This document shows, piece after piece, positions 19,363 through 28,696 of a stretch of 64,000 nt of DNA (within the stretch, counting starts at the first letter, position 1; the number at the start of each line of letters is the position of its first letter). The notes beneath the pieces are model-generated. The model ran no database searches. It saw nothing but the letters and a program-made list of their open reading frames with translations, and was not told the DNA's origin. A program made the translations under genes and the position numbers. Source of the DNA: Deltaproteobacteria bacterium (GTDB lineage Bacteria > Myxococcota > Myxococcia > SLRQ01); NCBI GenBank assembly GCA_007130885.1, contig SLRQ01000033.1, positions 1 to 64,000 on the forward strand, written 5' to 3'.

Positions 19363-20609
19363 TGAATCTCCTTGTTCTTGCTGTGACGCTTTCGGCGAAC
19401 GTCTTGACTCTCGATGACGCCGTTCGGATAGCCCTCGAAAGCCACCCCGAGGTCACCGTGGCACGAAGCCAGGTCGAGGCGGCCGAGGCGAGAGCGAGAG
19501 AGACGAGAGCAGGCACCCTCCCCAGCGTCGACTCCTCGGCGTCGTACGATGTATCGGCCGGGCGTCCCCCTCCCGGTCCATTCGATGTCGGTGGCGGTTA
19601 CCGGGCGTCTGTCTCCGGAAGCGTGCTCCTTTACGACTTCGGCCGCACGCGGGCGCGCGTGCGTTCCTCGGAGGTATCGGCGGACGCAGTCAAGACCGAC
19701 GCCGAGGCAATGCTTCGGGACATAGTCTTCAACGTCAGGCTCGCCTACATCGATGTGCTCGAAGCGGAGGCCATGGTCCAGGTCAACGAACAGACCTTGG
19801 AGAACGAGCGACGGCACCTCCGGCGGACCGAGGCCTTCGTCGAGGCCGGGGAGCGGCCTCGTATCGACCTCGTCCGTTTCCAGACGCGTGTAGAGGAGGC
19901 CCGGGCGGCTCTGGTGATGGCGAAGAGCGATCTCCAGACGAGCCGCGCCAGGCTCCTTCGCGTAATCGGGCTGCCCGGTGAGCCTACCGCCTTCGCTGTC
20001 GAGGAGCCGGAGTTGCCCAACCTGGAGGTCGAGGCGCTCACCTCCGAAGAGCTGCTCGAACTCGCCTTCGAGGAGCGTGCCGACCTCGAGGCCGCTCGGC
20101 TTTCCCTCGTCGCCGGCGAGCTTGGGGTAGAGGCGACCCGGCTCCGCCTCCGGCCCTCGGTAAGGGTCTCCGCGGGGACGAGCTACTACGGGGATCGCTT
20201 CACCGAGCCGGGAGCAGGCGCATCCTTGGGTGTGAGCCTCTCGTGGCCGTTATTCGACGGCTTCGCCGCTAGCTCCGCCCTCGAAGCGGAGCAGGCGGGA
20301 CTCCGGGCAGAGAGGGCACGCCTTCTCGCGCGGGAGCATGAAGTGTGGGGTGAGATAACCGAGGTCAGGTCGCAGCTCGACTCGAACCTTGCGCGGTTAG
20401 AGGCCGCCGAGCAGGGCCTCACCTCCGCTCTCGAGCTCTTGAGGTTGGCGGAGGCCCGCTACGCCGAAGGCGTAGGAGACTCCCTCGAGCTCGCCTCGGC
20501 CCAGCTGGACGTAACCTCGGCCTCTGCGCGCCGTGTGCGTGCGGCTTATGATCTCGCGACGGCCCGTGCTCGACTTCTCCGAGCTCTCGGGAGGCAGGTA
20601 TGGTCCTGA
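19359..20609 (+). CDS. TolC-family outer membrane efflux channel
   Basis: A 416-residue outer membrane efflux protein forming the exit duct for the MacAB-type exporter encoded just before it. A short signal sequence (LLVLAVTLSANVLT) precedes the OEP repeats; LTLDDAVRIALESHPEV is the usual first helix and long Glu/Ala/Arg helical segments follow (about 95-190 and 300-410). The start is GTG at 19359, overlapping the permease stop, or the ATG right after it. It is the first of two OEP genes in the same run, so this operon serves two separate pumps. It ends 40 bases before the sigma factor start. Confidence 0.9.
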   Translation: MMNLLVLAVTLSANVLTLDDAVRIALESHPEVTVARSQVEAAEARARETRAGTLPSVDSSASYDVSAGRPPPGPFDVGGGYRASVSGSVLLYDFGRTRARVRSSEVSADAVKTDAEAMLRDIVFNVRLAYIDVLEAEAMVQVNEQTLENERRHLRRTEAFVEAGERPRIDLVRFQTRVEEARAALVMAKSDLQTSRARLLRVIGLPGEPTAFAVEEPELPNLEVEALTSEELLELAFEERADLEAARLSLVAGELGVEATRLRLRPSVRVSAGTSYYGDRFTEPGAGASLGVSLSWPLFDGFAASSALEAEQAGLRAERARLLAREHEVWGEITEVRSQLDSNLARLEAAEQGLTSALELLRLAEARYAEGVGDSLELASAQLDVTSASARRVRAAYDLATARARLLRALGRQVWS

Positions 20610-20649
20610 TGGAAGCACCCCCCGTCACGGGACGAAGGAAAGGTTTACG

Positions 20650-21219
20650 ATGTCGAGCACCGTGCTTCAGGCAAAGGTTGACGCAAGAGAGACGTTTCGA
20701 GAGCTGGTCGAAAACACGCACTCTCGCGTCTACCGGGTGGCTTTCACGCTGCTCGAGTCCCAGCACGAGGCCGAGGAGGTGGTCCAGGAGACCTTCGTTC
20801 GTGCTTGGGAGCGACTCGACGAGCTTCGAGACCCCTCGGCCACTACGTCATGGTTACTCAAAATTGCGGGTAACCTCGCCCGAGACAAGAGAAGGTTGTG
20901 GAGGCGACGATCGAATGAACCTTTCGACGAAGCAACCATCGAGCCGCTTCGCGGCCTTCTGTGGGAAGGCACGCTCGAGTCACCCGACCAAGTCGTTCTT
21001 CGCAAGCAAAGGGCGGAGGCTCTCCGTCGAGCCGTCGACGGGCTTCGAGAACCCCAAAGAGTCGTCATCGTACTGCGAGAGATCGAGGAGATGACTTACG
21101 AGGAGATTGCGAGCGCGCTGGACATACCCGTGGGGACCGTTGAGTCCCGGCTTCACAGGGCAAGACAGAAGCTCGCCAAGAAGCTTCGCCGGTTGGTGGA
21201 GAAGGAGAAGAGCCCATGA
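20650..21219 (+). CDS. ECF-type RNA polymerase sigma factor
   Basis: A 189-residue extracytoplasmic-function sigma factor. Sigma region 2 (about 12-80) includes HEAEEVVQETFVRAWERL and sigma region 4 (about 130-180) has MTYEEIASALDIPVGTVESR, the helix-turn-helix for the -35 element. It would direct transcription of this operon when released from the anti-sigma factor encoded next, with which it overlaps by ATGA. The start at 20650 is preferred over an in-frame start 39 codons upstream because a GGAAAGG site precedes it and sigma region 2 begins shortly after. Gene order sigma, anti-sigma, sensor, channel, adaptor, RND resembles cnr/ncc metal systems. Confidence 0.92.
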   Translation: MSSTVLQAKVDARETFRELVENTHSRVYRVAFTLLESQHEAEEVVQETFVRAWERLDELRDPSATTSWLLKIAGNLARDKRRLWRRRSNEPFDEATIEPLRGLLWEGTLESPDQVVLRKQRAEALRRAVDGLREPQRVVIVLREIEEMTYEEIASALDIPVGTVESRLHRARQKLAKKLRRLVEKEKSP

Positions 21220-21641
21220 AATGCAAAGAAGCAAAGCTGGCTTTCTCGAAGTACTTGGACCGTCGCCTGGGAGACGCCGAGGGCCGGCGCCTGGAGGCTC
21301 ACATTCATATTTGCGAGCGTTGTGGGGAGAGTTTTAGGATCATGGAGGCGTCGTCTCGTGCGTTGCGGTCGCTGGATCCGACGCCGGCTCCGCCCTATCT
21401 GGCCGAGCGAGCCTTTAGGGTCGCCGTCTCTCCCAGGCGGGTGACGAGATTCTCGGAGCAGTTTGCTTTCGTCGCTAGACGCGCGGCTATAGCGGCTGCC
21501 CTGGCCGCAATGGGTCTCTGGATCGGTGGAGGCCTTACCAATGGCTTACGAGAGATGGAGCCTCGGATGACGATGGTCGAGGCGGATCCAATGGAGATGG
21601 CCATCTACATGTGGACGCCGGGAGCGATTTTCGATGACTAA
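21216..21641 (+). CDS. Zinc-finger anti-sigma factor, single-pass membrane protein
   Basis: A 141-residue membrane-bound anti-sigma factor. The cytosolic N-terminus carries the zinc-binding ZAS motif: C3 with HIHICERC (HX3CX2C) at residues 28-35. One membrane helix follows (AAIAAALAAMGLWIGGGL, about 91-108) and a short Met-rich periplasmic tail (MEPRMTMVEADPMEMAIYMW). The tail is only about 30 residues, so it probably senses stress through the periplasmic protein encoded next, as CnrY does with CnrX. It overlaps the sigma gene by four bases and the sensor gene by eight. Confidence 0.87.
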   Translation: MKCKEAKLAFSKYLDRRLGDAEGRRLEAHIHICERCGESFRIMEASSRALRSLDPTPAPPYLAERAFRVAVSPRRVTRFSEQFAFVARRAAIAAALAAMGLWIGGGLTNGLREMEPRMTMVEADPMEMAIYMWTPGAIFDD

Positions 21642-22086
21642 TGAAAGAATGACCAAAGCCTTCGCGCTCTTGCTCGCCCTCGTTTTAATCGCCGGAGGCG
21701 CCGTCATCGGCATCGCCGCGGAGCGGTGGCTGCTAACCTCCGATCTTGACTTGCCCGAGCGACGCGGACCGCCGCAATCCTTCAGCGACTCAGTGGAGAG
21801 ATACGAGCGTGCTCTTGGCCTCGACGAGGATCAGGTCGAGGTCGTGGAGACGATCTTGAAGAGGCAGTGGTCGGAGATGGGCGAGGTGATGAAGACCTTC
21901 GATCCGAAAATGGAGGAGATCCGGATACGTTCGCTCAAAGAGATCGAGGCCATTCTACGAACCGAGCAGCTAAGTCGCTTCACGGAACTGAAGGAACGCC
22001 ACGAGAGGCGACGCTCGAGAATGAGACAGCGTTTTCTGATCGAGCGAGAAGACGGAAAGATTTCCTCCGACTCCCGAGCGCCATGA
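21634..22086 (+). CDS. CnrX/Spy-like periplasmic sensor protein
   Basis: A 150-residue membrane-anchored helical protein (anchor ALLLALVLIAGGAVIGIAA near residues 11-29). The body is almost all charged helix (about 55-140), with the ERYERALGLDEDQVEVVETIL and LSRFTELKERHERR segments typical of the heavy-metal-resistance/CpxP/Spy group. By position it should be the periplasmic sensor that controls the anti-sigma factor. CnrX of Cupriavidus binds nickel and cobalt with several His residues; here only one His is present, so a metal signal is not supported by the sequence. Length matches CnrX (about 148). Confidence 0.8.
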   Translation: MTNERMTKAFALLLALVLIAGGAVIGIAAERWLLTSDLDLPERRGPPQSFSDSVERYERALGLDEDQVEVVETILKRQWSEMGEVMKTFDPKMEEIRIRSLKEIEAILRTEQLSRFTELKERHERRRSRMRQRFLIEREDGKISSDSRAP

Positions 22087-22237
22087 AGGACGCCCACGAC
22101 AGAATGCACGTTCCGGCTACCTTTAGTTTCTTGGCGCCGAAGACCCGGAAAGGCAGAGTCAATTGCACATGCGGACAGATATCGGCAAGAGGCCGGCGGC
22201 GATACCCTCTACGCAACGAGTACTCGAATGCGGAACG

Positions 22238-23665
22238 ATGTTTCGGGCATGGCTCACGGTCGGGCTCATCCTAGTCTTCGGAGGCTGTGCCATCGTGCGT
22301 TCCACCAATCCTTATGCGGGACTGGCGGGGCCAATGCCGATCGGAATGCCGGAAAGAGATTCGTTGGGGAGTGATTCCGGGCACCCGGTCGAACAACCGA
22401 TGACCCTCGAGCGGGCGCTCTTAGTCGCCTTGGCCAACAACCCCGGCATTGCGGCATCCGGTCAAGCCGTCGCGGCGGCGAGCGCGGCGCGTGACATCGC
22501 CGCCGCGGATAGGCTCCCGAGGATCGGCCTGTCCGGCGGCTACATGCGCCATCTCGAGGAGCAGAGGCTCGTTCCTCCTTCCATTCCAGGAGAGGCGAGC
22601 GTCTACGCCGCCGACATCCTAACGGCGGATGTCGTGGCAAGCATGCCTCTATTCACCGGAGGCAGGCTCATCAATCGAGTCAAGGCGGCCGAACTAATGG
22701 AGGAATCCGCCGCGCACCGCCTGGAACGGGAGCGTGACGAGCTGGTCTTCAAGGTCACCGAGGCATTCTTCGACATACTCGCTCAGCGGCGAGTGGTCGA
22801 GTCGCTCCAGTTCTCTCGTGAGGCCTTGGTCGAGCACCTCCGGCGCGTGGAACAGATGATCTCGGTGCAGAAGGCCGCGCGTGTCGATCTCTTGCGAACC
22901 GAGGTGCGAGTAGCGGACATCGAGCAAAAGCTCGCTCGCGAGCAGGGGTTGCTGGCGATTCGGGAGCAAATCCTCGGCTCGTTGCTTGGGCTATCGGACC
23001 AAGAGATGCGAGGACTCGCGGTCCAAGGGGATCTCGAGATCGGCGTGGAGGAGCAGGTGGAGCTTGGGGAGGCGTCCGATGTGGAGGTCGCGCTCGAACG
23101 CGCGTATGGTCATCGCCGAGACTATCTCGCCGCTCGCGCGAATCTCGAGGCGGAGGCAAGGCGAGTGGATGTGGCCAGATCGGAGTACATGCCGACGCTG
23201 GTCTTGCAAGGTTCCTACGGAACTCGTTTGGCGCCTTACGCGCGAGACGAGCCCGATGGTGGTGCCGCGACCGCCGACCTGGGACGGATAGGGGTCATGC
23301 TCGAGCTGCCGCTTTTCGAGGGAGGCCGGACGAGAGCGACGGTGGCGCGGGAGCGAGCGAATCTCGGCGCCGCAAGGGAGCGCCTCCGGGAGCTGGAGCT
23401 GAGAATACGTCTGGAAGTGGAGTCCGCGGCGGTCAGCATTCATAGCTCCTCGCAGAGGATACGAGCTACCGCCAAGGCGAGCGAGCAGGCCGAGGAGAGC
23501 CTTCGGATCGAGCGACAACGGTATGAGCTGGGGCGAGGGTCGATTACGGATGTGCTCGATGCTCAGTCCGCATTGCTCGAAGCGCAAACGAGTCACTATC
23601 GCTCATTGGCTGACTACCGAACGGCGCTGGCCCTACTTGTTCTTGCGGTTGGAGAAGAGATATGA
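22238..23665 (+). CDS. TolC-family outer membrane factor, lipoprotein type
   Basis: A 475-residue outer membrane channel for the RND pump encoded downstream. The N-terminus MFRAWLTVGLILVFGGC is a lipoprotein signal with the lipid-bearing Cys at residue 17, as in OprM/CusC-like factors. The first OEP repeat starts MTLERALLVALANNPGI; later helices carry RRVESL, LVEHLRRVEQMIS and YELGRGSITDVLDAQSALLEAQ, the usual C-terminal motif. It is distinct from the TolC-like protein at 19359-20609. The start at 22238 is inferred from the signal peptide; no strong ribosome site is seen. It overlaps the adaptor gene by ATGA. Confidence 0.9.
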   Translation: MFRAWLTVGLILVFGGCAIVRSTNPYAGLAGPMPIGMPERDSLGSDSGHPVEQPMTLERALLVALANNPGIAASGQAVAAASAARDIAAADRLPRIGLSGGYMRHLEEQRLVPPSIPGEASVYAADILTADVVASMPLFTGGRLINRVKAAELMEESAAHRLERERDELVFKVTEAFFDILAQRRVVESLQFSREALVEHLRRVEQMISVQKAARVDLLRTEVRVADIEQKLAREQGLLAIREQILGSLLGLSDQEMRGLAVQGDLEIGVEEQVELGEASDVEVALERAYGHRRDYLAARANLEAEARRVDVARSEYMPTLVLQGSYGTRLAPYARDEPDGGAATADLGRIGVMLELPLFEGGRTRATVARERANLGAARERLRELELRIRLEVESAAVSIHSSSQRIRATAKASEQAEESLRIERQRYELGRGSITDVLDAQSALLEAQTSHYRSLADYRTALALLVLAVGEEI

Positions 23666-25044
23666 AGAAGTGGATTTTGGTGGTTGTCGTCCTGCTCGTT
23701 CTCAGCGGCGGCGTCTTTCTCGTTAGAAGCATGGTCGGGAGTGATGACTCGCAGCGGCAGGGTCCTGATCGGAGGTCACCGCTGGTGCAGACGGAGCCCG
23801 CGCGATTGGACCGTATCGAGGAGGTGCTCGAGGCCACCGCCGAGGTCGTGGCGACGAACTCGGTTACGATCAGGGCCACGATAGAGGGGCCGATCGCCTA
23901 CCTTCCCTGGCGTGAGGGAGACATCATCGAAAACGCCGGGCAGAAGCTGGTCGAAATAGATCGGTCTCTATATCGGCAGGAGGTGCTCGCCGCCGAGGCG
24001 GCTCTCGCGGTCGCCGAGGCTAGCTTGTCCGACCTGAAGGCGGGAGCCCGGGAGGAGGAGATCGCCCAGGCGAAAGAGACGGTGAAACGGCTCGAGGCAG
24101 CCGCCGCCCACGCCGAAGCCGATAAAGGGCGCGTCGAGTCGTTGGTCGCTACGGGTGCCATCCCAGGCGAGGAGGCGGATCGCGCCCGCTTGGAGCACGT
24201 GAGGCAGCAGACGGAGCTTGCGTCGGCCCGGCAGCGGCACGCCATGCTCGAGACCGGTCCCACCGAGACCGCCGTGGCCGTACAGGAGGCGAAAGTCGAG
24301 GAAAACCGCGCTCGTCTGGCGCTGGCCCGGGCGCGGCTCGCCGAGTGCACCATCAACGCTCCCTTCGCCGGAGTCGTGTCGGAGGTCTTCGTACGCCCAG
24401 GTGACCTGGCATCGGTTCGGGAGCCCCTGGTCAGGCTCCTAGACAACGATTCGCTCGTAGTGCGCTTCGCCATTCCCGAGAACCAGGCCGCCGGCGTGAG
24501 ACCTGGAAACAGCGCCTCGATCCGGCTCGACTCCATGCCGGGACGAACCCTCGAGGGACGGGTGGAGAGGCTCTACCCCGAGATAGACCGCCGGACTCGC
24601 ACCCGGACGGCCGAGGCGGTCATCGTAGATGACGTGGACCTCGTCCCCGGCCTCTTCGCTCGGATCTCCGTTTCCGTTCGTTCCGCGGAAGACGCGGTGA
24701 TCGTACCCGACAGAGCGCTGCTGACAACGGCTAGTGGCGAGAGGGTGCTCTTCGTGCTGGACGAGGGAAAGGCGGTGCGTCGCCTGCCGACGACCGGTAT
24801 CGAGCATGGACAGGAGGTGCAGATCATCGAGGGTGTAAGTCCTGGGGAGCAGGTGATCGTCGCCGGACACGAGAGCCTCCAAGACGGAGCGGAAGTCAGG
24901 CTGCCTGGCAGCGGAGAGCGATTGGGTGGAGGGCAGCCCGGACGAAGCGAATCACCGGGGACCAAGGCCGATGCATCATCCGACACGGGGGTAGAGCCGG
25001 CCGAGGGCTCCTCGAAGCAGACCGGCGGAGCTTTTGAGCGATGA
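23662..25044 (+). CDS. RND efflux periplasmic adaptor (HlyD/MFP family)
   Basis: A 460-residue adaptor that joins the RND pump to the outer membrane factor. It has an N-terminal anchor (WILVVVVLLVLSGGVFLV), first lipoyl half around AYLPWREGDIIENAGQKLVE, a long alpha hairpin (about 105-215), second lipoyl half ECTINAPFAGVVSEVFVRPG, a barrel domain and a membrane-proximal domain (ALLTTASGERVLFVL). The C-terminal 40 residues are Gly/Ser/Glu-rich and unlikely to fold. No Met- or His-rich N-terminal segment like those of CusB/CzcB is seen. It overlaps both neighbours by four bases. Confidence 0.92.
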   Translation: MKKWILVVVVLLVLSGGVFLVRSMVGSDDSQRQGPDRRSPLVQTEPARLDRIEEVLEATAEVVATNSVTIRATIEGPIAYLPWREGDIIENAGQKLVEIDRSLYRQEVLAAEAALAVAEASLSDLKAGAREEEIAQAKETVKRLEAAAAHAEADKGRVESLVATGAIPGEEADRARLEHVRQQTELASARQRHAMLETGPTETAVAVQEAKVEENRARLALARARLAECTINAPFAGVVSEVFVRPGDLASVREPLVRLLDNDSLVVRFAIPENQAAGVRPGNSASIRLDSMPGRTLEGRVERLYPEIDRRTRTRTAEAVIVDDVDLVPGLFARISVSVRSAEDAVIVPDRALLTTASGERVLFVLDEGKAVRRLPTTGIEHGQEVQIIEGVSPGEQVIVAGHESLQDGAEVRLPGSGERLGGGQPGRSESPGTKADASSDTGVEPAEGSSKQTGGAFER

Positions 25045-28000
25045 AGATCACCGCGACGACCTTGAAGCGTCCGATCGCGGCGATGGTCCTCGGGATCGCC
25101 GTTTTTGCCACCGGTGTGTTCAGCCTGGCCAACCTCGAGGTGGATTACCTCCCGGAGCTTACATATCCGATGGTTCGGATCCACATCTGGTGGTCCGGTG
25201 CCACGCCCGAGGAGATCGAGACCAACATCGCCGATCCCCTCGAGCAGGTGATGGCGACAGTGGACAACCTGGACTACCTCGAGTCGACCAGCACCGAGGG
25301 CATGTACACTCTGCTCGTCAACTTCCAGTACGGTGTCAGGCTGGAGGACGCATACCAGGATGTGATGGCGATCATGGGCCGCGTGGCACGGCAACTGCCG
25401 CCGGACATCGACGCGCCGGTGGTGATGAAGGCCGATCCATCACAATCCCCCATCATCGAGGTCACATTGAGCTCGGACCAGCGGGATCTGGTCTGGCTTC
25501 GCGATTGGGCAGACAACTGGCTGGTCGAGCGGATCACGGCTGTGCCCGGGACCGCCGGTGTCGAGGTGATCGGAGGGCTAAAGCGAGAGATACGAGTGCA
25601 CCTGGATCCGCGGCGACTGCAGGCCTACGCGCTGTCACCGGCACTGATCGCGAGAGTGCTGCACGAGGAGAATGTGCAGAGCTTCGCGGGAAGGGTCACT
25701 ATCGAGAGCCGGGAGATCATAGCCAGAACGATGGGCGAGTTCGAAAGCGTGGAGGAGATCGAGAACGTCGTTATTGCTCGCGGGCCGGCGGGAGAGAAGG
25801 TCTATCTGCGGGATGTGGCTTCGGTAGAGGATTCTCACGAGGAGATGAGGGTCAACACTCGCTTCAACGGTCAACCCTGCGTCAAGCTGGCGGTCCTCAA
25901 GCAGGCGGCGGCTAATACCGTTACGGTGTCCGACACCGTCCAAAGACGGCTCGAGGAGCTGGGGCCCTACATTCCGGAGGACATCGAGTTCGGTTATGTC
26001 GAGAACCAAGGCGACTACGTGATGGGAGCCATCAATAGCGTCAGGAACTCGGCCTTCCTCGCGGCGCTCCTCGTCATCGCCGTCGTCTATCTCTTTTTGG
26101 GACGATGGCGGCAGGTGCTCGTCATGGCGGTTGCGCTACCTCTTACGCTGCTGGCCAATTTCTTCGTCATGAGAGTGGCGGGCTTCTCGATCAATGTCTT
26201 CTCTCTGGGCGGGCTGGTGGTCGCGCTCGGCGTAATCCTGGACAACTCCATCGTCGTGCTCGAGAACATCACCCGACTCAAATCCGAGGGCAGGGCGAAC
26301 AGCGCTCGCGACGGCACGGAGGAGGTCGGCTCCGCCATCGTCGCCTCCACCCTGACCTTTCTGGCGATCTTTCTGCCTTTCTTGTTCGTGCCGGGTCTCT
26401 CGGCGCTTCTATTCAAGGAACTGGTGCTCGTCGTCGCCGGCGTCGTGATCATATCCTTGCTCGTCGCGGTTACCATCACTCCTCTTTTGACCAGTCGGCT
26501 CGTAACGACCATCGAAGTGGAGAGAGTGTCCGGCATCGCCAGGCGTTTCGACGAGGTCATTGGGTTGGTTACCCGAGCCTACTCTCGCCTATTGGATATC
26601 TGTCTGGGCGCAAGGCCGGCGGTCGTCATCATTGCTCTCGCCGCTTTCGGCGGCGGTCTCTTCTTGGCACAGAAGACCGGATCGGAGTTTCTGCCCAGGC
26701 TCGACGATGGTCGCGTGATGGTGAAGGTGGTCATGCCCAGCGGCACATCCGTCGGAGAGGTCGACCGGGTGCTCTCGCGTCTCGAGGAGCAGATTCGAGA
26801 CTTGCCGGAGATCCAGAGCATCTTCAGCCTAGCGGGCGGCCGAGTCTGGGGCGTTGCATTGGTCGAGAACGCAGTCGAGGGCGAGCTGAACATCCAGCTC
26901 GTCCCGAAGTCACAGCGGGACATCTCGACCGCGGACTTCGTTTCCAAGATCCGTCCAATGATAGGCCGGGTACAGGTTCCGGGAGCGCGGATACCGGTAA
27001 TGCAGATGCGCGCGAGAGGGATCCGTCGCTCGGGTGACCAGCAGGTGGAGGTGAACATCACCGGTGCCGAGTTGGTGCCGGTCTACGAGTTCGCCGGCGA
27101 GGTGGCGGCCAAGCTGCAAGAGACGCCCGATCTCATTGGCGTTAACGTCTCCATGCACATCAGCAAGCCCGAGTACCGAGTGTATGTCGACCGTGCGCGG
27201 GCCTCCGATAGAGGGCTCTCGACGCATCACGTCGCCACCACACTGCGAACGCTTGTCAGCGGCATGGTCAGCACTCAGTACAGGGACGGCAGTCATTACT
27301 ATGGGGTGAGGCTTGTTGTGCCCGAGACCAGCCTCAACAGCAGGAGCGATCTCGAGAACCTGGTAGTGGACTCCAGCGGAGATCAGCCGGTCTACTTGAG
27401 AGACATCGCAAGGGTCGAGCGGGCGGTGGGGCCCATCGAGATCGTACGGGAGAATCAGGCCAAGAAGGTGGTCGTCCAGGCCGACTCGGGTCGCCTTAGC
27501 GTCGGTGAGGCCCTGGCGCAGGCCGAGCGCGCCGTGGCGGAGCTCGAGCCGCCATTCGGCGTGGAAGTGCGGATGGGTGGTCAAGCGCAGGTCATGGCCG
27601 AGAACAGGCAGGTGATGGGGCTGATCCTCGGCTTCGCCGCGCTCTTCGCCTTCGTCGTCCTCGCCATTCGCTTCGAATCGGTCGTGCTCCCGTTCTTGAT
27701 CATGGTCAACGTGCCCTTGGCGCTGACCGGAGCCTTCCTTGCCTTGTTCCTGACGGGTACTCCCATCGGGATCACGGTGCAGATTGGGATGGTGATCATG
27801 ATGGGCGGAATCACATCCCAGGGAGTAGTGCTCTTGGCGCTGGCCGAGCAGTATCGAGGCGAGGGCCTTTCATCTCTGGAGGCCATCCGTAAGGCGGCGC
27901 CAATCAGGATCAGGCCGATCCTGATGACCCAGTTGACCACGGTGCTCGGGCTAACGCCTCTCGCCCTGAACATAGGCGAGGGAGGAGACATGCTCGTGCC

Positions 28001-28184
28001 CATGGCGATAGCGGTCATCGGCGGTCTTCTCTACTCGCTTCTGCTCACGCTTCTCTTCCTGCCCTCGGCCTACGCGTTGGTGCGAAGGGATCGAGGCAGA
28101 ATCCCGAGCCCGATCTCATCTGAAGAGATGTCGGGATACGCACAGGACTCGAGGTCAAGCATCGTCGGCCCAGGTCGGGAGTGA
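25041..28184 (+). CDS. RND-family proton-driven efflux pump
   Basis: A 1047-residue inner membrane pump with the usual 12 helices and two large periplasmic loops. N-terminal helix IAAMVLGIAVFATGVFSLAN is followed by the family's VDYLPELTYPMVRI. In helix 4 the proton-relay region reads VALGVILDNSIVVLENI: the AcrB Asp pair is here Asp-Asn, as in many non-AcrB RND pumps, and the HME-type DFGxxxDG signature is absent. The substrate is therefore more likely organic or lipidic than a metal ion, despite the cnr-like gene order. The last helices (LMTQLTTVLGLTPLALNIGEG) are typical. It overlaps the adaptor by ATGA. Confidence 0.95.
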   Translation: MKITATTLKRPIAAMVLGIAVFATGVFSLANLEVDYLPELTYPMVRIHIWWSGATPEEIETNIADPLEQVMATVDNLDYLESTSTEGMYTLLVNFQYGVRLEDAYQDVMAIMGRVARQLPPDIDAPVVMKADPSQSPIIEVTLSSDQRDLVWLRDWADNWLVERITAVPGTAGVEVIGGLKREIRVHLDPRRLQAYALSPALIARVLHEENVQSFAGRVTIESREIIARTMGEFESVEEIENVVIARGPAGEKVYLRDVASVEDSHEEMRVNTRFNGQPCVKLAVLKQAAANTVTVSDTVQRRLEELGPYIPEDIEFGYVENQGDYVMGAINSVRNSAFLAALLVIAVVYLFLGRWRQVLVMAVALPLTLLANFFVMRVAGFSINVFSLGGLVVALGVILDNSIVVLENITRLKSEGRANSARDGTEEVGSAIVASTLTFLAIFLPFLFVPGLSALLFKELVLVVAGVVIISLLVAVTITPLLTSRLVTTIEVERVSGIARRFDEVIGLVTRAYSRLLDICLGARPAVVIIALAAFGGGLFLAQKTGSEFLPRLDDGRVMVKVVMPSGTSVGEVDRVLSRLEEQIRDLPEIQSIFSLAGGRVWGVALVENAVEGELNIQLVPKSQRDISTADFVSKIRPMIGRVQVPGARIPVMQMRARGIRRSGDQQVEVNITGAELVPVYEFAGEVAAKLQETPDLIGVNVSMHISKPEYRVYVDRARASDRGLSTHHVATTLRTLVSGMVSTQYRDGSHYYGVRLVVPETSLNSRSDLENLVVDSSGDQPVYLRDIARVERAVGPIEIVRENQAKKVVVQADSGRLSVGEALAQAERAVAELEPPFGVEVRMGGQAQVMAENRQVMGLILGFAALFAFVVLAIRFESVVLPFLIMVNVPLALTGAFLALFLTGTPIGITVQIGMVIMMGGITSQGVVLLALAEQYRGEGLSSLEAIRKAAPIRIRPILMTQLTTVLGLTPLALNIGEGGDMLVPMAIAVIGGLLYSLLLTLLFLPSAYALVRRDRGRIPSPISSEEMSGYAQDSRSSIVGPGRE

Positions 28185-28229
28185 TGATCTTGCGACGATC
28201 CTTGGGAAAGTGTTTGTGAGTTTGCGTAC

Positions 28230-28592
28230 ATGACCAAGACGACTTCACTCTTCAAGGCTCTCTCCGATCCTACACGAGTGTCTTGCCTGCTGCTTCTCTT
28301 GATGGAGCCTGAACTGTGCGTCTGTGAGTTGGTAAAGGCGCTGGGCGTCCCGCAGCCTCTGGTCTCTCGCCATCTCGCGCAGCTTCGACGCCTCGGCATA
28401 GTCGAGGACGATCGTAGGGGGCAGTGGGTGCACTATCGCTTGAACCCGGATCTTCCTGAATGGGCTCTCGAGGTACTCGCAGTCGTGCGGCGCGCGGAGG
28501 CGGAGTCCGAGAGGATGACCAAGGCCCAAAAACGACTCTCCGCGATTATGCCCAGGCCCACTCCGCTTCTCCCATCCCTGGGAGCCCGTTGA
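28230..28592 (+). CDS. ArsR/SmtB-family transcriptional repressor
   Basis: A 120-residue winged-helix regulator. SLFKALSDPTRVSCLLLLL is the family N-terminus, ELCVCELVKALGVPQPLVSRHL is the recognition helix region, with the CVC pair in the position used by ArsR for arsenite or antimonite. RRGQWVHYRLNP is the wing. It lies 45 bases after the RND gene on the same strand, so it is probably the last gene of the efflux run and may repress it or a distant target. No arsenite exporter or arsenate reductase is adjacent. The ribosome site is weak. Confidence 0.9.
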   Translation: MTKTTSLFKALSDPTRVSCLLLLLMEPELCVCELVKALGVPQPLVSRHLAQLRRLGIVEDDRRGQWVHYRLNPDLPEWALEVLAVVRRAEAESERMTKAQKRLSAIMPRPTPLLPSLGAR

Positions 28593-28696
28593 GATCATCG
28601 TTGCGGTCTCCCTTTCTGTGCCTTTCTGTTCCGACCCAGGTGGTTTCTCGCTGAGGGCCTTGAAAATAGCGAAATAGGTGAGAGCAGCTCGGCGAA

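Noticed and set aside
26105..27037. 310-codon out-of-frame plus-strand frame inside the RND pump
   Set aside because: Low-complexity Arg/Gly product overlapping an intact pump gene.
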